Part shown: positions 44,450-55,200 of the stretch, piece by piece
Layout of the letters: each line of letters opens with the position of its first letter
How positions within the stretch are numbered: position 1 is the stretch's first letter
Source: Amborella trichopoda
Lineage: Eukaryota > Streptophyta > Magnoliopsida > Amborellales > Amborellaceae
NCBI RefSeq assembly: GCF_000471905.2
Contig: NW_006500031.1
Location: 3,031,331 to 3,095,330, forward strand
Direction of reading: 5' to 3'
DNA: 64,000 nucleotides
Program-made: the position numbers and the translations under genes
Notes under the pieces: generated by a model
What the model saw: only the letters and a program-made list of their open reading frames with translations
Database searches by the model: none
Told to the model about the DNA's origin: nothing

Positions 44450-45715
44450 GTGATAAAAGATCAATATAAAGTTGATCCAATTTTCAGTAAGGTCCTTGAA
44501 AGGTGTGTTGATAGGCGAGACCCTATGGGTGAGTATCTCATGCAAGATGGTTGTTTATTTAAAGGTGTGCAGTTATGTATACCTGATTGCTCCCTAAGGG
44601 AGAAAAGAATCATGGAGCATCATGGTGGAGGATTAGGTGGACACTTTGGGAAAGACAAAATTATGGCTATGGTTGGAGAAAAACATTTTTGGCCACGTAT
44701 GAGGAGAGATGTTGATCGATTTATGGCCCGATGTCGAACTTGCCAAGTATCTAAAGGTCACACACAAAATACAGGTCTTTATACCCCTCTTCCTGTTCCA
44801 TGTGCCTCATGGGTTGATATTTCTATGAACTTTGTACTTAAACTTCCACATACCACACGAGGTATGGACTCTATTTTTTTTTTTTTGATCGATTTTCCAA
44901 AATGGCAAATTTTTTTCCTTGTAAGAGAACTATGGATGCTACACATATTGCCAATCTCTTTTTTAAAAATATTGTAAGGCTACATGATGTTCCTAAGTCT
45001 ACTACATCTGATCAGTACACAAAATTCTTAAGTCATTTTTGGCGCAATTGTGGAAGTGCATGGGAACTAAGCTTCAATTTTCAAGCGCTTATCATCCTCA
45101 AACAAATGGGCAGACCGAAGTAGTGAATAGGAGCCTTGGTAACCTCTTGAGGAGTATTGTTGGTGATAACACATCTCAGTGGGACCTCGCTTTGCCCCAG
45201 GCTGAGTTTGCTTATAACAGTTCAGTAAATCGATCTACAGGAAAATCACCATTTGTGATTTTTAATGGGCGGATGCCTAATCATGTACTGGACCTAGTGT
45301 CATTACCTATGTCAGGCAAGATCAGTGATAATGTCAATGCTTTTGCTGAGCATATTAGAGATTTGCAAGCTCAAATCAAGAAGAACATTGAAGAAAGCAA
45401 TGCAAAGTACCGAAAAGCTTCAAATGAGCATAGAAGAGAAAACGTTTTCAATGAGGGGGACTTAGTAATGGCGTATTTGCGAAAGGAAATGTTTGCTTTG
45501 GGAACTTATAATAAACTCAAGTCCAAGAAGGTGGGCCCTTGCCGCATTTTGAAGCAATATGGGAACAATGCATATAAGGTAGAATTACCAAAGGCATTGG
45601 ATATTTCCCCGATATTTAATGTTGTTGACTTATTTGAGTTTCATGGAGACCCTCTAGAAATCGAAGAAAAAGTGGTTGATATGATGAAGCAATTATCAAG
45701 AAAGAAAGAGGACGA
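44450..45715 (+). mobile_element. Chromovirus integrase
   Basis: Frame 44,450-44,977: GGGLGGHFGKDKIMAMV with RCRTCQVSKG (HHCC zinc region) and PVPCASWVDISMNFVLKLP. Frame 45,039-45,788: AYHPQTNGQTEVVNRSLGNL and ALPQAEFAYNSSVNRSTGKS (core end). Fossil. Confidence 0.92.
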
Positions 45716-45850
45716 AATTGAACAAGTTTTGAAGACTAAAATCTTTCAAACTCGAAAGAATTCCTATCATCAATTTCTAGTCAAATAGAAGGGCAGACCA
45801 TACTCTGATAGCACGTGGATTTTTTAGCAAGAGTTCAAAAGAGTGGTTTC
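45716..45850 (+). mobile_element. Chromovirus chromodomain
   Basis: After the integrase: EIEQVLKTKIFQTRKNSYHQ, FLVK, then GRPYSDSTW, matching the chromodomain pattern (vLd.R....r....yLVKWkG.p...aTWe). This domain marks chromoviruses. Fossil. Confidence 0.75.
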
Positions 45851-45903
45851 AAACTTATACCGCATCTACACTGAAACCAACTCACCGGAGTCAAGTTCTT
45901 TTC

Positions 45904-45916
45904 AACTGAGGGGGAA
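45904..45916 (+). other. Chromovirus polypurine tract
   Basis: actgagggggaa directly before the 3' LTR. Confidence 0.85.
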
Positions 45917-46502
45917 TGATGCAGCCTTGCCTCAGCCGATGGTTCGTGGCTAGGCCAAGAAGAGTCATAGAACCCAAGATAGAAATAAAGGGGTAATGAT
46001 GTAATAAGGGGGGATTATTGTGGTTGTTTTAATTTTTATTCTTTTGATAAAAATAAGGAGTGCACAGGGATAATTAGGAAGACATGAGTTTACATTATGT
46101 TTATCTTATATCGATTGGGTTAGTTAGTTTGGGATGTAAATAGGATAAGGTTAAAATTATGGGAGTTTTATCTTTATCATAATAAGGAGTCTTTTGGATA
46201 AAAAGTGAGAGGAAAAATAGGTGGCTTTAGATAAATTTTAAGGGGGAAAATAGGTACGTGAGGTTAAGAGATGGGGGTAGGTTAAGAGAGAGAAAATAGG
46301 AAAGTGTTTATTGGTTTTTTTAGTCTATTTAAGGGAGATTTCCCTTCATTGTAAAGCATTCTATGAATTGAATAAAAATTGGTCTCGTGAAAGATATTGT
46401 TTTGGGGGTGGATTCTCTTGCAGACCTTTGAGAGAGGGTATTTTCTCTCAACCTTCTTTCTTTTAATTGTTAATTTTCTAGTTTTATTCTCTCCTTACAT
46501 CA
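45917..46502 (+). repeat. Chromovirus 3' LTR
   Basis: TGATGCAGCCTTGCC ... CTCCTTACATCA. Partner of the 5' LTR. Confidence 0.9.
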
Positions 46503-46639
46503 ATAGAAACATTCCCCTTAAATCAAGCTACAATCAAATCTGATAAAGTGATTTTACACCACATATTTATACAAAGAAATGAAATAAGGTTAGATAGAAA
46601 GAGGTTATGAATCTTGCTACACATTTATACAAAGAAATT

Positions 46640-47300
46640 GAGATTCTTGAGAGGGAAATGCCTAGAAACAGCAAAATGTCTGAGTTGCTTCAGCTGTTGC
46701 AAAATGTTAAACTGCGTAGAATTTGAGCATGGCGAGTTCCAATTAAAGTCAAGGTATTTCTTTGGGTGTTGTCTCAAGGAAAATGTTTGACTGTTGACAA
46801 GCTTATTAAGAGAGGTGGGATCATTACAAATGTATGCATTTTGTGTAAACAAAGTGATGAGAATGGTGATCACCTCTTCTTACATTGTCCGTTCACCTAT
46901 GATATATAGTGTTGCTTTTTTATAAGCTCTGTGTTGTTGGCCCTCTACCTTGGCTTCATACTAACATTGTAGATCAGATGTCTTTTAACGGACTTCCTAA
47001 GGTGGGTTTGTTGATTTCTCAGATATGAAGGGCTGCGGTGCTGTGGGATATTTGGTTGGAGAGAAATATACGAGTTTTTGAGGGCTCGGTTTTGGTGGGT
47101 GATTGGGCCAAGAAGATAATACAGCATATATTATGGAGTTGGTTCTCGGTTACCAATTAAGGATTTGGCGTGTGTAAGGTGGATATGGAGATTAATGCTA
47201 GAGGCTTGATGTCACAAACGGTGGTTAAGGTGTGACATAAAGGGCGGTGTATTGTGCCTAGTTTGGGTGGCCTTAAAGTAAACTGATTTGTAGATTTTAT
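46640..47300 (+). mobile_element. L1-type LINE, 3' end of ORF2 (zf-RVT part)
   Basis: Plus-strand blocks WRVPIKVKVFLWVLSQGK, CILCKQSDENGDHLFLHCPF (the zf-RVT CxxC...H...C finger that follows the reverse transcriptase in plant L1 elements), then LWDIWLERNIRVFEGSVL. Frame changes and stops separate them. The reverse transcriptase and endonuclease are missing, as in a 5'-truncated insertion. No clear A tail or target duplication was found. Confidence 0.85.
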
Positions 47301-47487
47301 AGGCCATGAAAGAAATAAGTTCAAATTAACTCATATAGAGTTAACCGAACTCCAAATTTTGCATGAAAACAACACCCAAACAAAAGCATAAGAGAACAAA
47401 AAAAAACGTAACAACAACAAACACCAAACATAAAACAAAAATAAATATTTAGGAATAGGAAGAAATAGAGGCCAAAATACATCTCAA
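47301..47487. other. No recognisable feature
   Basis: A-rich spacer (runs of AAAAC) between the LINE end and the first minisatellite-bearing element. It could contain the old LINE tail. Confidence 0.4.
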
Positions 47488-48304
47488 CTGTTTGGATAGC
47501 TCAAGGATGTATAATATTCGCATGGAATTTTTTTTTACCTTTTTTGTTAAACATTTTTTATTGTATAATTCATTATAATGTCATTTTTTTTTTCATCAAA
47601 TTTGAGATATTTTCTCTCTAAAAATTTTGAGATAATTTCTCTCTAAAAATTTTCAAATAGTTTCTCTCTCTAAAATTTGATATAGTTTGTCTCTCTAACA
47701 TTTAAAGATACTTTTCTCTTTAAAACTTAAAATATGATATAGTTCTCTCTCTAAACATTTTGAGATAGTTTTTCTCTTTAAAAAATTTTACATAGTTTCT
47801 CTCTCTAAAATTTGATATAGTTTCTCTCTCTAAAATTTGATATAGTTTCTCTCTCTCTCAAATTTTAAGATACTTTCTCTCTATAAAACTTTAAACTTGA
47901 TATAGTTTCTCTCTCTAAAATTTAGAGACAATTTCTCTTTAAAAATTTTCCAATACAGTCTCTTTCTTAAACTTAAAATTTGATATAGTTTCCTTTTCTA
48001 AAATTTTAATACACTTTCTCTCTCTAGAACTTAAAATTTGAGATAGTTTGTCTCTCTAATTCATAGGGGTGCTTTTATGGAATTAATTGCATTTTATAAA
48101 GTGGATGTCTCTGTAGTGGGGAAATCTGGAACGAATCAATTTGGAATGGTAAAGACAATGGTACATATTTTTTAATTTTTGCTTGAAATGAGGAAAAGAA
48201 TTACATGCATAAATATTTTTAAATCCCAAAATTTCGATCCAAACGTCAAAAATGTGTCATCTCAAACATTTATGAAAATATATTTCCAAGTATCCAAATA
48301 TCCC
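47488..48304. mobile_element. Minisatellite-bearing TIR element D1
   Basis: The left end CTGTTTGGATAGC mirrors the right end, whose reverse complement is GGGATATTTGGATACTTGG. The middle (about 47,610-48,060) is a tandem array of about 28-30 bp units on AAAATTTGATATAGTTTCTC followed by TCTCT. The right third (gaattaattgcattttataa, then agtggatgtctc) is shared with D2. Non-coding. Confidence 0.7.
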
Positions 48305-48404
48305 AATAGTGCTTGAGATCGCAGCTACTAAAGCTTCCGTTTTCTTTTTTTTTAATGATACAAGTTTTCTCTTCTAACAGGCTATATCTCTCTTTTAAAA
48401 GTGG

Positions 48405-48583
48405 CAATGGTACAGGCTTGGGCCAGGCCAGCCTTGGCCCTACTGCGGCCTATGTCCCCATATGGCTAGCCCAAGCACGGTTGCAGCCTAGTTAGGGCTG
48501 GGCAACAACAAAAAAAGAAAAAAAACAAAAAAGAGCCCAGGTCTGGTGGGCTGTCCAGCCCATTGCCAGTCCTACTCTCTTTA
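48405..48583. mobile_element. Foldback element between D1 and D2
   Basis: The left arm gtggcaatggtacaggcttg, GGGCCAGGCC, mirrors the right arm (reverse complement ctggcaatgggctggacagc). GC-rich with internal GGCC-type palindromes and an A-rich middle. Non-coding. Confidence 0.5.
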
Positions 48584-48725
48584 TTGGCTTTGCAGATACT
48601 TTCTAACTCCAAAAAGTCGTCTCTCGTTATAGGGGTCATTTGAATCCATAGAAAAAGTTTACCTCAAGAAATCAATTTCCTTTGAAATATATTTTGAGAA
48701 AGTATTTCTTATAAAAATAGATTAC

Positions 48726-50427
48726 GCCTGTTTGGATGGTATGTGGATGCATAAGATTTTCTCTTTTTTTTTTTACATTTTTCACTAAATGTTTTTATTG
48801 TATTATTTATTATGATGTTATTTTTTATTAAATTTGAGATAGTTTCTCTCTCTCTAAAAATTTCGAGAGAATTTCTATCTAAAAATTTTCAAGCAGTTTC
48901 TCTCTCTAAAATTTGAATAATTTCTCTCTCTAAAATTTGTTATAGTTTCTCTCTCTAAAATTTTAAGATATTTTCTCTCCTTAAATTTAAAATTTGAGAT
49001 AGTTTCTCGTTCTAAAAACTTTGAGATAGTTTCTCTCTATTTTAGGTTGTTTTCTCTCTAAAACTTTAAGATACTTTCTCTTTATAAAACTTAAAATTTG
49101 ATATAATTTCTCTCTCTAAAATTTAGATACAGTTTCTCTCTCTAAAAATTTTCAAATACTTCACTATTTAAAACTTAAAAATTGATAAAGTTTCTTTTTA
49201 AAAAAATTTAGATACTTGCAATCTCTAAAACTTAAAATTTGAGATAACTTATCTCTCTAAAATTTTAAGATTCTTTCTCAAAAACTTAATATTTGAGATA
49301 GTTTCTCCCTTTAAAAATTTTGAGATATTTTCTCTCTTTAAAAAATTTTCAGTACTTTTCTCTCTAAAACTTAAAATTTAAGATAATTTCTCTCTCTAAA
49401 TATTTTGAGATAGTTTCCCTCTAAAAACTTTAAGGTAGTTTCTCTCTCTAAGACTTGAAATTTAAGGTAGTTTCTCTCTTTAAAAATTTTACAATAATTT
49501 CTCTCTAAATATTTTCAAGTACTTTCTTTTTCTAAAATTTAAAATTTGAGATAGTTCTTCTCTCTAAACTTTTTGAGATAATTTCCCTCTCTAAAATTTA
49601 AAATTTAAGATGGTTCCTCTTTAAAAATTTTGAAAATTTTGGGTCCCATTCTCTCTCTAAAAATTGATAAAAATTTTCAAATACTTCTCATTATAAACTT
49701 TAAATTTGAGATAGTTTCTCTTTATATAATTTTTCAGATACTTTTTCTTTATTAAACTTAAACTTTTGATATAATTTATCTATCTAAACATTTTGGAAAA
49801 TTTTGAAATAGTTTCTCTCTCTAAAAATTTTCAAGTACTTTCTCTCACTAAAACTTAAAATTTAAGATAGTTTCTCTCTCTAAGATAGTTTCTCTCTCTA
49901 AAATTTTGGAGATAGCTTCTCGCTCTATAATTTTTTAAATACTTCTCTCTCTCAAATTTGATATAATTTATTTCTTTAAAATTTTATGATATTTTCTTTC
50001 TTTAAAACTTGTAATTTGAAATAGTTTCTCTCTATAAAAACTTTGAGATAATTGCTCTATCTAAAAAAACTCTATAGTTTCTCTCTAAAATTAGAAATAG
50101 TTACTCTCTAAAATTTTAAAATATTTTCTCTCTAAAACATAAAATTTGAGATAGTTTCTCTCTCTAATATGTGGGAGTGTTTTTTGTGGAATTAATTATA
50201 TTTTATAAAGTGGATGTCTCCATAACGGCAAAATATAGCTGGAAATTAATTTCGGAAGTAAAGACAATGATACAGATTTCGTTTTCATTTTTTTTTTGCT
50301 TGAAATGAAGAAAATAATTACTGGCCAAAGTACTTTTCAGTCCCAAATGTTCGATCCAAACACCAAATGTGTCATCTCCACTAAAAAATATTTCTGAAAA
50401 TGTATTTCCAGGTATCCAAACGGCCCC
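48726..50427. mobile_element. Minisatellite-bearing TIR element D2
   Basis: Same plan as D1. The left end GCCTGTTTGGATGG mirrors the right end (reverse complement GGGGCCGTTTGGATACC), with the same right third. The array (about 48,835-50,170) is nearly three times as long and more diverged, with units around AAATTTGAGATAGTTTCTCT. Non-coding. Confidence 0.75.
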
Positions 50428-51657
50428 GTGGTGTTTTGAGATCCCCGTAACTCTAGCTCACATAGAAAGGATCATTAATAAAGGAAGAATTTAAAAGGAG
50501 TTTAGGGCATAAGCAAAGCATGATAAATGGAGAAAGTAACAAATTAAATGGTTGCAGTAAATTCAATTCCATAAATTTACAGAGCAATATTTTTAGTAGT
50601 AAATTAGATAGTATTCTAAGACAAAAGCGGATAATGGATCGGTGCTTTGGAAGAAGTCCTAGAGCTGAAGGGTGGACGTCCTTCACTCTCGTCAACTAAT
50701 GTTCGAGTTGTATGAAGCTTGATCTTGAAGCTGCAGGATGATGAGTGTTGTTGGGAGTGGGTTTCAAAAATACCAGCAAAGAGAGAATTGGGTAAATGGC
50801 ATACAAAAAGAATGCACTACAAGTCTATAATATTTAAAATACACATGATAATTTCCCTTACCACAATATCTGACATACGTATGGACATGTTGAAGCTTAA
50901 AATACACATGATTATTCCCCTACGGCAATATCTGACATATGTATGGACAACATGTTGAGAGTATGTCATCACCTGTTCTACAGGTCAAATATCAACGCAT
51001 GTCGCACGATACCATAAGAATGTTGAATTACTCATGTAACTCTACCAACTAGGTAAGTCTTACAACAAAACAAATATTGCCAAGATTTATGTTGTTAACC
51101 TCATCAATGCAGTTAATACCAGTTCGCACATTCATATTTGTATGCCTTCCTATAATTCAATGGACTCTTGAAAACCCGTGGTGGCAACTTCTAAAGACAA
51201 ATTGGACTGTGGTTGAGCAATATAGTGGGCTGTGCCTACGAGAGTCGACTCCACGCTCTTCATCATCGCCCATCATTTCAATGGGCTGCGATGACCCAAT
51301 GGACCAGAGTTTTGCATTGTTTACAGTTAAATTGCAGTCCCATGCATGAGGGAAAAAGGCAGTTACACTCAGTTAGGGGAGAGGCAAAGTTCGGATGGTC
51401 AGTAACATCGTCGTTGCTGATTGAAGTAATGCACAAATGGTGCTAATGGTGGATAGCTGTCTCCATGACTAGTTCATCAAATGTACTATGTTTTTCATTG
51501 TAAAAGCTCCCATTCTTCTAAGAGTCTCTAATGGTAGGAGCATGTTGGGTGTGGCACCCCTTGTTGATGGTAAAATTGATGATGGTCAAATTGGTAAGAC
51601 ATTATTCTCACTGAGGTCTCAAAAACCGGACATATTTCAATTGAAACTGGTGGTAGA
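50428..51657. other. No recognised gene; short tandem duplication
   Basis: A unit of about 62 bp containing AAAATACACATGATtATTcCC, CAATATCTGACATA and GTATGGACA occurs twice in tandem (50,836-50,960). Open frames near 51,077-51,446 and 51,488-51,676 carry no domain that I recognise. This is the downstream flank of the FEX gene and may include part of its 3' untranslated region. Confidence 0.45.
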
Positions 51658-51675
51658 TAGCAGAGAGAGTTTTTA
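51658..51675. repeat. LINE target duplication, distal copy
   Basis: tagcagagagagttttta. Partner 52,012-52,029 (tagcagagagagttctta) differs at one base of 18. Confidence 0.75.
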
Positions 51676-52011
51676 ATGTTAACATTTGTATTGCTGAGAA
51701 AGGGAAGTACAAAGTATTGTTTCTCCAGGCGAATCCACTAGACGGGAACCCCGGTTAAAGAAGATCGAAAACCCCTATACAGTAAAAAGATATCCCCCTG
51801 GAAAACGATATACAAAAAGAGGCTTGGAAAGGCCGCATAAAATTGCCCCCCTTCAGGTGTACAACAACGAGGAAAACAAAAAAAAAGGCCCAAAAAATAA
51901 AAAGTGGTTCACTGGTAAAAAAGAATGTGGATCCAGTTTGAGCTGCCTCGCCGTGTCTTCTAGCACCCTCCTTCGCCAGCAGGTCCGCGAAGTCGTTGGA
52001 CATCCGCCAGG
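51676..52011 (-). mobile_element. 5'-truncated LINE (end of RNase H), 336 bp
   Basis: Minus-strand translation gives NDFADLLAKEGARRHGEAAQ, the closing block of the RNase H domain at the end of plant LINE ORF2 (A.DLAD.LAK.GA), followed by a 3' untranslated stretch. An 18-bp duplication with one mismatch flanks it, the signature of target-primed insertion. It lies in the transcribed direction of FEX, 43 bp after its stop codon, and so is probably part of the FEX 3' untranslated region. No long A tail remains. Confidence 0.8.
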
Positions 52012-52029
52012 TAGCAGAGAGAGTTCTTA
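52012..52029. repeat. LINE target duplication, FEX-proximal copy
   Basis: tagcagagagagttctta, 25 bp downstream of the FEX stop codon on the minus strand. Confidence 0.75.
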
Positions 52030-52053
52030 TTGGTTTTGTGATAATCCTATGGC

Positions 52054-52287
52054 TCACCTTCCATCTGTAAAAGAGTAACACTTGGTCCAAACAGGTACAG
52101 AATAGACCAAAGTCCCCAAAGCAAATGACAATCCTATACTCAGAATCGAATACCAGAACGCTCTCCAAACATGGCCGTTCTCAGCCAAGGAATAAACCTC
52201 TGCAACAAATGTCGAGACTGTGCTCATACAGCCCAAGAACCCAAGCTGTATAGCCTCTATAACAGTCTGATAATGTTCAGTTTTTTC
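52054..52287 (-). CDS. FEX: FEX exon d (last coding)
   Basis: 234 bp including the stop. Acceptor TTTTGCAG before GAAAAAACTG. Encodes EKTEHYQTVIEAIQLG, GFLGCMSTVSTFVAE and a last membrane segment ending YSVPVWTKCYSFTDGR. Confidence 0.93.
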   Translation of the reverse strand, partial: EKTEHYQTVIEAIQLGFLGCMSTVSTFVAEVYSLAENGHVWRAFWYSILSIGLSFALGTLVYSVPVWTKCYSFTDGR

Positions 52288-55200
52288 CTGCAAAATACAT
52301 GCATAATTTACCAACCCCGAAAATAAATTGCACATTTATAAGATTCAAAAATGTCAAGCTCTAGCACATTTCAGCCAAAGAAAGAGAGGTGGACTGAAAC
52401 TTCTCATGCAAAACCCAGTTGAATAAAACAGGAAGTATACCATAAATCAACAGGCCCTGAAAGAAAGAGGCATAGCCCATTGGGTAATCACCATCCTTCA
52501 AAATGACGGATGGTGATAGAGAGAGTGAGACGCCTAGAATAAGGTACGCCCCATCTACTGGGTACCACTCTCTCACTTACCATTTCAATGGGCAGTTATA
52601 ACACAGGATACATTTTTTTTTCACGATCCATTGAGTTATAGCATACTTCCCCGGAAGGAGAAAATGGCTACTGCTTGGCCATAAGAAACAGGTCTCAGTA
52701 TCAAGAAAATCAATGACTTTCAAAACATAGCATGTTTTGGTAGGAACTTTTCTCACAATCCCAATTATTCTGGAAACCTCATAATTTAGGCAAAGAATGA
52801 CTGATGAACAATGAGTGGACAACCTAAAAGACTTACAGCTATGTTCAATGTGGATAAAGACGCCATAATCCCCGAAGCAAGTACATTAGCAAGTAAAGTC
52901 CCCCATGGAATCCACATTAGGCGCTGATTAGACCCAAAGCCTCTACCATTAAACCGAGTAAGAAACCATCGAGTCCATACACCAAGTGGGCCAAACAAAC
53001 AAGCCAGCCCTAGTTTCTTGGACCTTTGGCAAGTAAGGAAAATGCTTAGCCCCAATACCAAGGCCAACATGACCAGGACAATGCCAAAGGAGACCATCTT
53101 ATCCCTACAGCTCTTAACCCGACATTTCCCATCAAAGCAAGAAGTTTCGTAATGGCCTTCATGGTCCATGAATTGCCTTAATTTCTTTCCAGTCTCTATG
53201 CCAGACCTTATTGCACCAATCGTGATCCACAAGCCTGTTAGTCAATCATAAAACAAATATCACAATAAGTTTTATCATCAAAATTCACTGGGAGGCAAAA
53301 TAATTCTACTTTGTTCTAAGTTTCATCCTTGATCAGTTAAGCATGTGATGGTAGTTTCCAATCTTAACCTAAACGGACTATAAAATATGTACCTCCCCAT
53401 CTACTGCAGATAAAAGCACTCTTCATCCACCACAATATTATAGAGAGAAAATGTATATCTAGATGGTTTCAAGTGGATATCTCTTTTAACTTTGCATCAG
53501 TCGCAGAAAATAAATATGAATTTCTTTCTCGTTTTCAACTGGTTACCTATTGGAAGGCCCAAAAGGCCAAACACCCATCGCCCCTGGGTTGTTAAAGTGA
53601 GCATTTTCTGGATCCAACTGCTGAAGGTGGTGAGGCTTCCCAGGAACCCCGTAGTAAGCCCGAGGGCTAACTCCTCCGAGAATTCCAAGATGGTGGGTTT
53701 AAACACAAACCCAAACCATCCCATAAGGAAAGATCCAAGTATATTAGCTGGGAAGTCACTATAAAATAGAGGAGAATGATCATCTGTAAACCCTGCAACA
53801 TCGGGCCCAAATACCACTTGCAAACCATACCTCAATAGTACCTGAAAATTGAAAAACATTAATAAATTCTATCATGGTTCCTTAGAGGGACACAATTGAA
53901 TAGAACTTCAGGATAGCAGAATGTGAAATTCCTTGCATACATGCTTCACACTTTCTAGGTGCAGGAGCGCACATCGTATTAGTTCAAACTTATAAGACAC
54001 AAGACGGAACTCGGAAACATCTCCCTTTACTCTAGATTAAGCCAGAGAAAAAGAGAGAGCCCTCAACAGGAATCATTGCAACCTTTCTAGAAGCAAGGAG
54101 AAGGACAGATAAAACCAAAAGGGATGCTACTGACCCACGACCTTGAAAACTAAACAAAAGTCTCTCTTTCTCATCCTAGATTCACGCCTTGAATAAAGTC
54201 ATGTTAGAACAATGCAGAAAACATATGCTAATATATAATCTTATAACTAATAAAATCTCCTGAGATCTAATAAATACGCCATTTTTTCTTACTATTGATG
54301 ATAGCAATGATCATTGAATAGAAAGCAAACATTTGTTTTTACAGGTTCTGAACTAATTGTACAATTATGGTTGGTAAAGTGTTATATGCGTCGGGGGATG
54401 CATTCTTACCTTTGCATCCCCCAAGGCATAAACCATCCATCTCAAAGATGGATGTAAATGGTGGTTCATCAAAAAAAGGTTTATAACCAATGTTCCAAAT
54501 ATTTCCATCAAAATTTATTATTTTTATTTTTCAAAATTTATTTATTTTTACATATTAATGATCTCCATTTTAGAGATTATAAACCCCTTTAAAATCAAGG
54601 CCAAAATCCGATTGGGCGCATTTCTACATGAGTCCGGGGACCCATAGAAACCATGCCCATTATGGTTTACAATCTGTACAAATACAAGCTACATACAGGA
54701 AAAGAACATTCAACACTATGTTTCGATATTAACGTTAAATGTATCTAGATGCAAGGTTAGACAAAACGGATCAGTGAACCAGATCAGCCACCCCAAAAAC
54801 CATGCCGAATCGATGGAACAGCAACGTTGATCGAAAAATAGGCCGGATCGGCAAAAGCCAGCATTGAAAAAAACTCAAAAAATCACTATAATTGCTTAAA
54901 AATCTAGGTTTTTAGGTTTCCATGAAAATAATGGTATTGCATTCTAATTTTTCAGTATTTTACACAATATATAAATACTAAGAGGTTGTCTCATGTCTGA
55001 GTGTTTGTTATCCATTATATTCATTTTATGGTCAAAATAAGATTTAAATACAGCTCATTGCAATAAAATTGATATCTCTAACTCAAATATTTATTAAAAA
55101 AAAAAAAGAATTCTAGAATAGTTTTGAACCTTTTTTATTTGATAGAGAGAAGAAAAAAAAACTATGACCTCACAATGAGCTATTGTGTTTTTATTAAAAC

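Larger units (their letters stand above)
41948..46502 (+). mobile_element. Ty3/gypsy chromovirus, compact (4.56 kb)
   Basis: Both LTRs, a Met-tRNA-type primer site, a polypurine tract and parts in order: short gag remnant, protease, reverse transcriptase, RNase H, integrase, chromodomain. Small size and the terminal chromodomain point to a chromovirus, perhaps the Reina clade. LTRs agree at about nine bases in ten, so moderately old. Broken, with several breaks. Confidence 0.88.

Noticed and set aside
52361-52576. Minus-strand frame of 71 residues in a FEX intron
   Set aside because: It lies within the 549-bp intron between exons c and d, whose splice sites join the known protein order exactly. 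Including it would break the second CrcB half.
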